Assembly: GCA_020631575.1 (NCBI GenBank)
Contig: JAHDGX010000044.1
Location: 1 to 8,573, forward strand
Length of the DNA: 8,573 nt
Direction of reading: 5' to 3'
DNA from: Candidatus Altimarinota bacterium
GTDB taxonomy: Bacteria; Patescibacteriota; Gracilibacteria; BD1-5; UBA6164
Shown here: piece after piece, positions 1-8,335 of the stretch
Layout: each line of letters opens with the position of its first letter
Position numbering within the stretch: the first letter of the stretch is position 1
The notes under the pieces: model-generated
Databases searched by the model: none
The model's input: the letters and a program-made list of their open reading frames with translations, nothing else
What the model was told of the DNA's origin: nothing
Translations under genes and position numbers: made by a program

Positions 1-889
1 ACTCTATCGATGGTTCATCTTCGAGTTTCTGAACAAAATGACTCTGCCAGTGTATACGTGATAAAAAGGTGGTAAGTGATTTTTTATGATTTTTCGCACT
101 TGGTGTATCTTGGAGCTTAAGTAGGGTTTGCCTTTTTTTTGTCTCTTGGTATATTGTCTTTATTGAAAGAGCTCATACGGCTATATACGGTGAGAGTCGT
201 GAGCAACTGTATCGTGACTTTCCTGGCTTTCCGATGTCATACATATAGTTTTTTCACCTTTTTTCTAGAAAGTCGTTCAGTATACAAAGCCCATATTTTT
301 CTCATCATTTTTGGAGCAAGGTATTTCATGAATATATTTTCATATATTTTTTATAAACTCATGCTGATACTTTTGTGAATCAGAAATCATGCTTTTGATT
401 GTGCTTTTTCGCTATAAACTCTGGAGTCTTACAGATTCTTTCGTTCCAGATTTGTGACCAGATATCCCTATTTGATAATCGCCTCACGACTCAGTTACTC
501 GGAAATTCTCTCATGTTTATCCCCTGCTCTTGGCAAAACTGATGTACTTGGATATCACGCTTGTAGGTCTGCATATTTCCTGTTTCTTCGTGAGTGAATA
601 TATCTACGATCTCGTATCAGAGTCTGAGTTTATTGAGAAATACTGAGATTTCAGACTCAACAAATACGAGATCTAAACCAAGTTCTTTAAGATCTTTTTT
701 GAGGAATCCAAGAGTCTCCAAAATAAACTGCATCTGGTGAGCCCCAGTATCAACGAGCTTCAAAATACTTGGCTCAAAAAAATACAGACAGAGAGTGGGA
801 ATATTTGGGTCATATGAAGCTAACATCTCATTGTCTCGCACACGAAGATTCTTCTTGAACCACAGGATTTGTATCTTTTTCTTTTTCAT
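1..889 (-). CDS. Photolyase/cryptochrome-family FAD protein, C-terminus cut by window edge
   Basis: Probable light-driven DNA repair flavoprotein. About 296 residues are visible; family members are usually 450-510 residues, so the C-terminal part of the FAD-binding helical domain is missing. Seen, in order: the N-terminal alpha/beta start LWFKKNLRVRDN (residues 9-20), matching the family's WFRRDLRLHDN pattern; THEETGN (from residue 99); GVVRRLSNRD (133-142); CSRLSPYIA (229-237), the FAD-domain signature; and RIHWQSHFVQKLEDEP (278-293), another family block. These blocks are joined only when TGA is read as Gly: codon 91 (617-619) is TGA and about nine in-frame TGA codons occur. The start is the ATG at 887-889; no Shine-Dalgarno precedes it. 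It lies 52 bases downstream of the four-Cys gene on the same strand, separated by a hairpin. Whether it repairs CPD or 6-4 lesions, or acts as a cryptochrome, cannot be decided from this part. Confidence 0.93.
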
Positions 890-910
890 ATATACAAGAT
901 ATATACATAT

Positions 911-943
911 AAAAAATAATCAAGAAAATCTTGATTATTTTTT
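911..943. terminator. AT-rich symmetrical hairpin, likely bidirectional terminator
   Basis: Perfect 15-base inverted repeat: left arm AAAAAATAATCAAGA at 911-925, loop AAA at 926-928, right arm TCTTGATTATTTTTT at 929-943. Both strands end the stem in a run of T, as in intrinsic terminators, although the stem is low in G+C and therefore weak. It overlaps the stop codon of the four-Cys gene (942-944) and sits upstream of the photolyase gene. It would stop or attenuate transcription from the four-Cys gene into the photolyase. Confidence 0.6.
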
Positions 944-1157
944 AGTGTGATTCATTTTCAATATATTCTATTGGTATACCACTAAGCTTTGCAATTCTTT
1001 TACGAAATTTTTCTCTACAATCTTCTGGAAACAAGCAAGAGTCACAACGTGGATTTTGATCAAAAAATACATCTCATCATTCAATAGAATCTATAGTAAA
1101 CTCCCAGTTTTCGTCTGGAAAAAGATCACATGGTTTTTTATGTTGGTCTAATTTCAT
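942..1157 (-). CDS. Small 71-residue protein with four cysteines, function unknown
   Basis: Not recognised as a named family. It is a short acidic protein beginning MKLDQHKKPC and ending in IEYIENESH, closed by TAA at 942-944. Cysteines lie at residues 10, 38, 41 and 47; the last three form CDSC followed five residues later by another Cys (CDSCLFPEDC). This spacing could hold a zinc ion or an iron-sulfur cluster, which is inference. A basic stretch follows the last Cys (REKFRKRIAK, 48-57). There is no signal peptide or membrane segment. Two adjacent glycines (27-28) are TGA codons. It is transcribed away from the AAA+ ATPase across a 164-base gap and lies upstream of the photolyase on the same strand. 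The coding call rests on an intact frame with a plausible amino-acid make-up, correct TAA stop and TGA use like its neighbours. Confidence 0.72.
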
Positions 1158-1231
1158 ATTTTTTTCTATAATCTATACTATTTAATTCAAAATAAGAAAG
1201 ATTACAAGTTTAAATTTTATCTTAAAATATG

Positions 1232-1302
1232 TTGACTATAATCAATATTCTTCTATAAATAGAATGTCTTTTAGCATAGGGTGTTGCATTTAAAATTATA
1301 AT
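1232..1302 (+). promoter_or_regulatory. Candidate promoters of the AAA+ ATPase gene
   Basis: Two candidates can be seen. The distal one is TTGACT (1232-1237), 16 bases, TATAAA (1254-1259), a good sigma70-type match giving a leader of about 55 bases. The proximal one is a perfect TATAAT (1297-1302) inside the palindrome ATTATAAT, only 19 bases before the ATG, with no convincing -35 box at the right distance. The spacing of the second matches that of the other genes in the window. Confidence 0.5.
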
Positions 1303-1321
1303 ATTTCATCTACTCAAAAAA

Positions 1322-3625
1322 ATGAGACTTCAGTTAAAACCATTTTTAAGGCCCCAAAAGTATGAAACAAGCGATTGACTATCAATAGAAGAAAGAGAAG
1401 AATGGGTCAGAAATCTTGTAGTTGATATAATAACAAAAAATGATGAAGCTCAACTTAACTCTCTCTACAATTTGATTGTTAAAATACCTGGAGCTAAAAC
1501 AAATCCAGAAGAAATTGAGAGTGAAACAAAAATAAGAGCAATACAAGATACAATAAGCAAGATAGTACAAGATTGAGACTGATACCTACTAAAAGCTATT
1601 TATAACGATATATACAATATTAGTTGACAATATGTAGAGTGAGAAGATATAAGTATATATACAGAATCTCAGTTTTTAAAACTCACACAATTCTCTCAAA
1701 AAAGAGTGGTTGCTCAATACTTCAAAGATAAATTTCCAAACATAGAAGAGAGAAAGAGATTCCTCTCAAGAGTAATAGAACTTACCGATCAATTAGATTA
1801 TGCACATTTTGATATTTTAAGAGTACATCCAGCATTTTGATATGCACAAAGGTTATTTTGAGAATGAATCGAGCAAGCAATTTCTGTTATAGTTCATAAT
1901 ATTGCGACTGAAATGTCATCTGAAGAACAACATACTATACTTGATATATTAAAAATATCATGAATAAACGCACGACTTATTGATACAATCGAAAAAGAAA
2001 TATGAATATACGAATGAGAACATCTACTTTCTACTCAAAATGAAGAAGTTTTAGAATGACGTCAGTCACCTAATTTAACTGTATTAAAAAGTCAGGCACG
2101 AAAATCTAATACAGACTTGAATCCTATTATTTTAGAACTAAATCCTAGCGTATGACTGAAAGTATTTTCAGAGAATCGTTTTAAAGAAATCTATGAAAAT
2201 GTATTTTACAGTATTTCTCAAAAGATACTACAATTAACAGGATGACAAGAACCAAGTTTTAATAACTTTATAAAATTAGAAGCAAAAAGGTTACTATGAG
2301 AATCATCAGAAAATGATTGGAAAATAGACAATCAGCATGTATACCAATTTCTTCTAGAGTGGGAATTAGATAAGGATTTCGATGAAAAAGATCTCGCTAA
2401 AATTGTTTGAATGATGAGAGAAAGATGAGTTCCACTTAATGCCGCATGAACAAGAAATAATGAATCACTTAAATATCCAAGAGCAAAAGATAGTTTATTA
2501 AGGTATAACGGCCACTTATCTGAAACTTGATCATCAAGGATACATGATCATGCCATAATAATAGAAGATAAAGAAAAATCAGTCAGAGATCTGCGTATAT
2601 GACTTTCAGATTTTAATCAAGATACCTACATTTATATCTTAATACAAATTGGTCATTATCTAGAGCATTGATTCTTTATTGATAAGAATCAACTGTTTGC
2701 AAATATATACAAAAGTTATAATAATGTATCATACTGAACTGATGAGCTGTTTGACATAACGATATTTAAAAAGCAATACGATGCTCTTGTGAGAAAAGTC
2801 ATTATTCCACATAGTTATGAAGCAGTAGAACTATGAATCAAAAGTGATAATGTGCTTATGACATGACTCTATTGAACTGGAAAGTCACAATTTTTGCTAC
2901 ATTTACTTACGCAAGATACCTATCTATACGAATGAAAAGAGTTTCATCTCAACGCAAATGTTATCAGTATTGATTTGATGACTTTTAGATCTACTGTTCT
3001 AGATAATATATGATGATTCCGTACGAGACTTGATGAGATTTATCAAAATACATGATTATGAATCATACTAATTATCGAAGATCTCGATACAATTATAAAT
3101 GAAAAACTCACTTGATGAAATGATATAGTAGCTCAAGCGATCACACTATTATTTGAATGAATTTGATCTATCCCCCTCACTGTAGTTACTACAGCAAATG
3201 ATCCTACAAAGTTCTCTGAACGCCTCATTAGACCAGGAAGACTTTATGAAATTATTCAATTTGAACTTCCAACTCTTTCTGAAAGAAATCTCATACTAGA
3301 GCAACACCTCAAACACAAATGAATCGTACTAACTGAGGCTATAAAAGACAAATTATCAGAAACAGTCTTATTTAAAAAATGAACAGCCAGCCACATAAGA
3401 AAATTTGTCGAAGAAATATCGGCTTATATAAAAATTCAGTGATACCTTTGAAATAGAGATATCGAGGTTTCAGATGAAGAAGTGATCAAAATTGCATCTT
3501 CGATAAACATATCAATTAACGATATAGATAGTACTATAAAAAAGATACAAGAATGGGTCGATGTATCTACTGGAAAATCTGATCCATCAGAACCAAGTAT
3601 TTGATATAGAGCGAGATTACCCTAG
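1322..3625 (+). CDS. AAA+ ATPase with long unrecognised N-terminal region
   Basis: A 767-residue protein with a single C-terminal AAA+ module. Seen: Walker A GLYGTGKSQ at residues 515-523 (K521, S522); Walker B IILIIEDLD at 581-589, with the order E586-D587 rather than the usual D-E; a sensor-1 Asn in TTANDP (N626); and the second region of homology with RPGR (R637, R640) as arginine fingers, all typical of the classical AAA clade (FtsH/Cdc48/proteasomal-type relatives). Such domains work as oligomeric rings that remodel or unfold proteins. Residues 1 to about 490 are charged and probably mostly helical, with no motif I recognise; they likely carry substrate or partner specificity. No membrane span, zinc-protease motif or signal peptide is visible, so it is probably cytosolic. 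About 39 of its roughly 46 glycines are TGA. The start is ATG 1322, the first after the in-frame TAG at 1277. The stop is TAG at 3623-3625, overlapping the convergent reductase by nine bases. Substrate unknown. Confidence 0.93.
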
Positions 3626-4480
3626 TCGTATACAGTCACTTTCAAAGAGTTGTCATTTGAAATCACGTCTGAGGAGGGCAATGTCTTCTGGGGACATCTT
3701 GAAGTCGAGAGCTCAGAGGTTTTCTTGTATATGCTCATGATTCGAGCTATGAAAGATCGTTACGACATTCATCTGATGTATGAGCCAGTTCAGGCTGAGC
3801 TGGGCAGGAGTGGCATTGTACTTCTTTACAAGGCCCATATAGTGAAGTGTGGGATTATGGGCAAGTTTTCCAAGCTCAACTGGTCTATATGAAACAAGCA
3901 TGATATCGTTTTCCTGACAGTACTGCAGGAGTCCATCTGATTCTGGCTCACGGAAAAATAGATTGTAGTGTACTTGGTTTGCTACGATTTTGTATTTTTT
4001 ACAGTATGATTGAGCTTCTTTCAGGGTTTGCGTTGAGAAGTTGCAGACTCAGATATACTTTATGCGTCCTTCGTCAACTAGATCTTCCATCGCTCTCATG
4101 CACTCAGCGAGATCAAACTGTTCTTCTCTCCAGTGGATATAGTAGAGATCCAAATACCCGACTCAGAGTCGCTCAAGACTATTTTTACAAGCCATCTTTA
4201 TAGCATCGTAACTGACATTTGATCCTCGAACTTTTGAAGCGATAAATATACTCTCTCGATCATAGTTCTCTATTGCTTGTCCTAAAAATTTCTCGGATTG
4301 TCAGCAACCATAGAGTTCAGCAGTATCTATATAGTTACAACCTGCTTGTATAGCATATCTCAGAGTTTCCACTGACTTTTTCTCATCCTCTGGATGTGCT
4401 TCTGAAACTCATCATAGAGGCCAAGTTCCATACGACATATATGCCATCTCAAATCACGAATTGAGTTTTTTTGTAATCAT
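3617..4480 (-). CDS. Aldo/keto reductase, NAD(P)H-dependent
   Basis: A 287-residue protein of the aldo/keto reductase superfamily, which reduces aldehydes and ketones to alcohols with NAD(P)H on a (beta/alpha)8 barrel in the cytoplasm. Length fits the family (about 270-320). The catalytic tetrad is complete: D52 and Y57 in NYIDTAELYG, K83 in IASKVRG, and H116 in DLYYIHW. The conserved IGVCNFS block (family IGVSNF) follows, and the later SYRPVELGKL and the PAQLSLNWLI helix match the cofactor-binding end. Eight glycines are TGA, including a TGA-TGA pair at G23-G24; several canonical Gly positions (G60 of YGCGQSE, the Gly of IGVCNF) are among them. The start is ATG 4478-4480; M12 or M15 could also serve, since the family core begins near there. 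The stop is TAA at 3617-3619, inside the 3' end of the convergent ATPase gene. The physiological substrate cannot be inferred from neighbours. Confidence 0.95.
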
Positions 4481-4499
4481 ACAAAGCTTTTTTTGTAAT
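4466..4499. repeat. 12-base direct repeat flanking the reductase start
   Basis: TTTTTTTGTAAT occurs at 4466-4477 (codons 2-5 of the reductase, minus strand) and again at 4488-4499 in its leader. The copies start 22 bases apart, about two helical turns. They could be paired protein-binding sites, or simply a local duplication of an A/T tract. Confidence 0.5.
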
Positions 4500-4519
4500 G
4501 TAGATATTGTGATTATAAT
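4493..4519. promoter_or_regulatory. Compact divergent promoter region (reductase / 254-residue protein)
   Basis: The 63-base gap between the divergent starts holds one palindrome ATTATAAT (4512-4519). It gives TATAAT on the plus strand (4514-4519, 24 bases before ATG 4544) and TATAAT on the minus strand (4517-4512, 31 bases before ATG 4480). The plus direction has a weak -35, TTGTAA (4493-4498), 15 bases upstream. The minus -35 is poor. One -10 element may serve both directions. Confidence 0.45.
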
Positions 4520-4543
4520 AAAAAAGAGTCTAAATACAAAACT

Positions 4544-5308
4544 ATGAAACAAGCTGAAATAATAAATATAGGAAGAGATATCATCCTCAGAGCATGACTT
4601 CTCAAAAAATGATCACAAAAGCAAAAAGAAGAATTCCTTGAGTTACTTCAAGACTATGAAGAAAAACTCAAAAATATATCTGATAATTCTGCAAATGTCA
4701 TCCTATGATTTATCTATGACCTCAAAGATGATATACAGACTTGAAAGGATCTAAACATCGACAATATCGAGGATGATGAATATCTCGAAAACCATCTGAT
4801 TGTAAAAAATGAACTTACTCATTTCAATAGTCTCATTGACCAAGAAAGCTTCAAAAAAGTATTTGAAGAGCTCAATAAAAAAGAAATACAAATACAAGAA
4901 ATTCGCAAAGCGATACAAAAAATATACGCAGGATTTGAGTTTCACTTCTCCAAAATCTCCCAAGAAAATATAGCAAAAAATCTCCTGATTTTTACCCAAT
5001 TTGAGAGAAAACTCCCAATTCCTGCTCTCAATCGACTCTTACGCTTCATGGAAAAATACCCAGAACTCTGAGCTGAAAGAATCTTGATCGATAGACTCGA
5101 AAGAACATACAAGAACTTTCTACGTACCTTTTACAACGAATGTCTCAAGTGTCTCAAAGAGAAAAACATAAACTTCAAATTTATCCGTTTTTCTCGTCAA
5201 AATAATAATCTCTGTATGTCTCTCAATTGTGAAGATGCGAGTAGTTTCGGACTCAGAAGTGGAGACCCCTATTTTGAATACGCTGAGATACTCAAAAAAA
5301 TGGGCTAG
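4544..5308 (+). CDS. 254-residue charged helical protein, function unknown
   Basis: Not recognised. The protein is rich in Lys, Glu, Leu and Ile with heptad-like stretches (about residues 15-50 and 85-125), suggesting helical bundles or coiled coils. It then has an Arg/aromatic-rich second half (about 145-225) and a more globular tail with cysteines in NECLKC, LCMSLNC. No signal peptide, membrane span or catalytic motif was seen, so it is probably cytosolic or bound to a partner. Five of about ten glycines are TGA (for example in RAGLLKKGS). The start is ATG 4544, 24 bases after TATAAT, with no Shine-Dalgarno. The stop is TAG 5306-5308. It faces the 397-residue gene tail to tail, with one base between the two stops. 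The frame is open and protein-like throughout when code 25 is used, which is the main support for it. Confidence 0.83.
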
Positions 5309-5309
5309 T

Positions 5310-6503
5310 TTATTTTTCTTGGATACGAGCAAAGTTTGGAGCGAGATAAGAGGTATTTATCCCATCTGAAAAATCTCTATATTTTGGATTGAAATTCTCA
5401 GCTCCATCTTTTCCCATCCATGCTTTTTCATTGACATAATAACGAATCTCAAAAGTAAAATCACCTCACTCCTGCGTGTTGTATGTTGCTCAAAACTCTG
5501 TTGATATACGATCATTTCAAAATGCATCAAAGTATCTTCCAAAAATCACAGCCAGCTCATGTTCATCGGCTCAATTTGTTGCCACGTCAATACTCCATTT
5601 TTGATGATTTCCCTGCTGTACTCTAGAGTAACGTAGAGCATAGGTTGTTCAAAACCTATTGTCAAAATCCTTTAGGAGATCAAGTGAGAATTTCAACTCA
5701 GCTTTTTTATTGTCTAAAATTGATCGAGATGAGAGATGGATTCCTGAGAGCGTATCTGCTTGGACCTTCGATTCTGGATCTATATGAACCAGATCTCAGC
5801 TCCTTCCAATCAAGAGGCTTGAACCATCCTCAAGTTTCCCCAGATCAGCGATAGTGATACTATAGCCAGATAGACGAAAGATACTTCCAAGCATTTCTTT
5901 TTCATATGCAAGCTGCAGAGCACTTTGGTCGTATGATTTTCCATCATACTCTCACCGTATATGTGAAACTGCTGCTTTGAGACTATAGTTTTCACCCTGT
6001 GCAAAAGTCACACCTATTCTCACGCGGTCTTCATCTATTCATTGTTTTGTTTTTTTGTTTGAAAACTCAAACATGTATCACTCAACTTTTTCATCTCACA
6101 GAGGAAAAGATCCACGTGTGAGAGTGAGTGTTTTGGTATCTGCTATACTTGAACTGAACTTCCAAGGTTCCCCATCTGGCATAAATTGAGAATGAAAACT
6201 TCCACGTATTTCTGTCCCTTCTCATACTCCAATAGGGCGAGATTTCAGAAATAACCCCTTTGATTTGAGCTTAATCTTTCCCAAGCCTCATATATACTGG
6301 AGAAATCAGCTATCTCATCAACCTATTACAAGTCATTCCCTTGTTTTTTCTTTACTGAGATCCGTGTCTTCTTGTAAATCATCTTCTCTTCCAAGAATAT
6401 TCCTTCACTGACTATCACTGAGTGAAGCAAGATAAAAATCTCATGATCCATCTTGAGAAAGATCATTTTCTAGTGTGTAAAAATCTGGTCAATTTTCAGA
6501 CAT
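5310..6503 (-). CDS. 397-residue beta-rich protein, function unknown
   Basis: Not recognised. The frame is intact from ATG 6501-6503 to TAA 5310-5312 with about 19 TGA-encoded glycines. An acidic, low-hydrophobicity N-terminus (residues 1-60) is followed by a glycine-rich patch (VIGGGDSGFLQYIGGLGK, roughly 61-80). The rest, especially 130-230 and 268-370, shows repeated strands with alternating polar and hydrophobic residues separated by turns (VEGYMFEFSN, RVRIGVTFAQ, AELKFSLDLL, TTYALRYSR, ISTEFGATYN, FTFEIRYYVN), which looks like beta-hairpin meanders. No signal peptide is visible, and an in-frame TAA just upstream rules out a longer start of that kind. A surface beta-structure protein or a cytoplasmic beta-sheet protein are both possible; the fold is inference. 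It has its own promoter and is divergent from the O-antigen ligase-family gene. Confidence 0.85.
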
Positions 6504-6529
6504 AGGAGAATCAATAGATATATGTCTTT

Positions 6530-6558
6530 ATTATAATATATAATCTCAAAAATGACAA
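6530..6558 (-). promoter_or_regulatory. Promoter of the 397-residue protein gene
   Basis: Read on the minus strand: TTGTCA (6558-6553), exactly 17 bases, TATAAT (6535-6530). This is five of six and six of six against the sigma70 consensus. The -10 element ends 26 bases before the ATG at 6503 and lies within the palindrome ATTATAAT (6530-6537). Confidence 0.65.
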
Positions 6559-6562
6559 AGCA

Positions 6563-6590
6563 TTGCGAAACTCTGGTGAAAAAATATAAT
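6563..6590 (+). promoter_or_regulatory. Promoter of the O-antigen ligase-family gene
   Basis: TTGCGA (6563-6568), 16 bases, TATAAT (6585-6590). The -10 is perfect and the -35 matches in four of six positions. The ATG follows 23 bases after the -10 box, predicting a very short leader. It is back to back with the promoter of the 397-residue gene. Confidence 0.55.
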
Positions 6591-6613
6591 AAACAAGTTA
6601 TTACTCATGATAC

Positions 6614-8335
6614 ATGATACAAAAACTCTTACATATCTTCCTGATTTTTCTCTTTTTCAGTCTTCCTCTTGTTCATAGTGAATTATTTGATACTCTCGGA
6701 ATTGATCTAGAACTCAGAGTCAACTGAAACTACGAATTTACAAAATCACAGTTTTTTATCTTCTTCAGTGGGGTGATCTTTTTATTATTTTGAGTCCAAT
6801 CTTTTCTCTCCAAAAGATTAATAATCTTTCCAAAAGTACTGTTTTTTGCCCTATGAGTTCTCTGACTTTCGACAATATTCTCAATATCGTCTTATACCAG
6901 TTTTTTTGGAATGACTACAAAGGGACATGGGACACTTCTCTTTCTCTGTCTCATATGAATCTACACTGTGCTCATACAGCAAGACAAAAGTTTTATACAA
7001 AAACTATGGTTCTCAGTAGCCGTTTGAGCCTTTTTTACATCAGTCCTTGCGATCAAAGAGTATTATTTCCCGAGCTTTTCCTACTGAGATCTCAGTAATA
7101 GAGCTCTTGGATCATTTTGACATCCAAACTATCTTGTGTGATTCCTCCTGGTTCTCATTCCACTTATCTTAGAAAAAGCAAAAAAACAGAGAATCTTCTA
7201 TATTTTTTTAGTGCCGATTATTTTCACTGTCTTTCTTACAAAATCTGTTTGGGGGATATTTTTGTTTATCTGATTTATGGTTTGTATCTCTTATATTTAT
7301 TTCTGGAAAAACTACACACAGGAACGAAAATATTCGTTCCCTACGAAATATATATTTATTTGTTTTTCTCTTATTTTTACAATCATATGAACCTACCTCG
7401 TTATAGATTTCTGACTGCTTACAAAACTACACTCGTTTCTTTCTCGTTTTTACATCTGGGAAACAACTATTCAGGTACTGATTAATAATCCTAAAATTTT
7501 ATTATTTTGATCCTGAGCTGATACACTTATGAGTTATTTTGAGAGCTATAAATCTCCCGAACTCTATATATTTGAAAATTATTGATTCACAGCTGACAGA
7601 CCACATAATCTCATTTTAAACATCCTGTTTCATTTCTGACTTTGATGAATTGCGATATTTGCATATCTCATGTATCACTTGTTTAAAAAATATAAAAATA
7701 ACTATCTTTCTCACACTCTTATCCTTGTAGTCTTATTCACACTCTTTCATTTCCTTAGTATCGCAGCATATCTCATCATCATTCTGACTCTTGCATGTCT
7801 CAACAACAATAATTCAAAGCACAACGTTCTACTCGTTTCAGGAACATCTGTCATCATAGGATTTGTATGTATTTTCTTCTCTGTTTCTTATTATGGTTCA
7901 GAAATATATGCAGCTAACTGAAAGTATGTAGAAGCGATAAATAGATTCCCCTACAACTACAAAAACTACGAATACATCTCAGATGCTCCAAATATCCTCA
8001 AATATGCCTGACATCCAACAAAGAATTTTTATATACAAAAGCTCGATACAGACGAAACTCAAAATGTCTGTGATGCTTTTACACAGCAATACAAATCTGT
8101 CGAATCACTCTTTTACTGTGGGAATTTTGCGTGGAATACCTGAGAAACTGAACTTGCAAAAGTGTATTATGATCTCTGACTCAAAAAACTTCCTGACCTA
8201 TGGAATGCAAACTCCGTTTATCATTCAAACTTCATCATCTCACAGTATGTCGATGGGACACGTTTTTTCTCTCCCAAGTATTCGAATCTCAAAGAAATAC
8301 TTGAGAGAATGGGAGTTGAAAAAGATTTTAACTAA
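6614..8335 (+). CDS. O-antigen ligase/polymerase-family (Wzy_C-like) membrane protein with soluble C-terminal domain
   Basis: A 573-residue integral membrane protein. The first ~430 residues are strongly hydrophobic with about ten or more predicted spans, beginning with an N-terminal one (KLLHIFLIFLFFSLPLV). Family signatures are visible: SFGHPNYLVGFLL (167-179), matching the FGxPNxxAGFL block of O-antigen ligases; RFYIWETTIQ (R278 onward) followed by NPKILLFGSGADT, matching the R-W-P-GxG block; and DRPHNLILNILFHFGLGG (H331), matching the HN-L-GxxG block. R278 and H331 correspond to the Arg and His known to matter in WaaL-type enzymes. Members transfer or polymerise lipid-linked glycans at the outer face of the cytoplasmic membrane. 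Residues ~432-573 are soluble, with TPR-like helices (AWNTGETELAKVYYDLGLKKLP). About 22 of its ~34 glycines are TGA. ATG 6614 is chosen because the hydrophobic segment begins at once; the ATG at 6607 is in another frame. The acceptor is unknown; these lineages are not expected to make classical LPS, so a surface glycan or glycoprotein is more likely. Confidence 0.9.

Noticed and set aside
139..378. Short plus-strand open frame here.
   Set aside because: It lies opposite the FAD-domain part of the photolyase and has no family motif; it is a shadow frame.
1168..1190. A promoter for the four-Cys gene (TTGAAT with TATAGA on the minus strand).
   Set aside because: The spacing between the boxes is too short for a sigma70 promoter; only A/T richness supports it.
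1322..3625. The ATPase region as a decayed pseudogene with dozens of stop codons.
   Set aside because: Every interruption is TGA, never TAA or TAG, there is no frameshift, and conserved AAA+ motifs remain intact with Gly at TGA.
3650..3892. An 80-residue plus-strand open frame.
   Set aside because: It is antisense to the conserved C-terminal part of the aldo/keto reductase.
5810..6004. Minus-strand open frame starting MHRVKT.
   Set aside because: It overlaps the continuous code-25 frame of the 397-residue protein in a different frame and shows no protein-like features.
6790..7485. Two plus-strand open frames (6790-7098 and 7117-7485) as separate small genes.
   Set aside because: They are in other frames than the O-antigen ligase-family gene, whose own frame carries the family signatures across this region.
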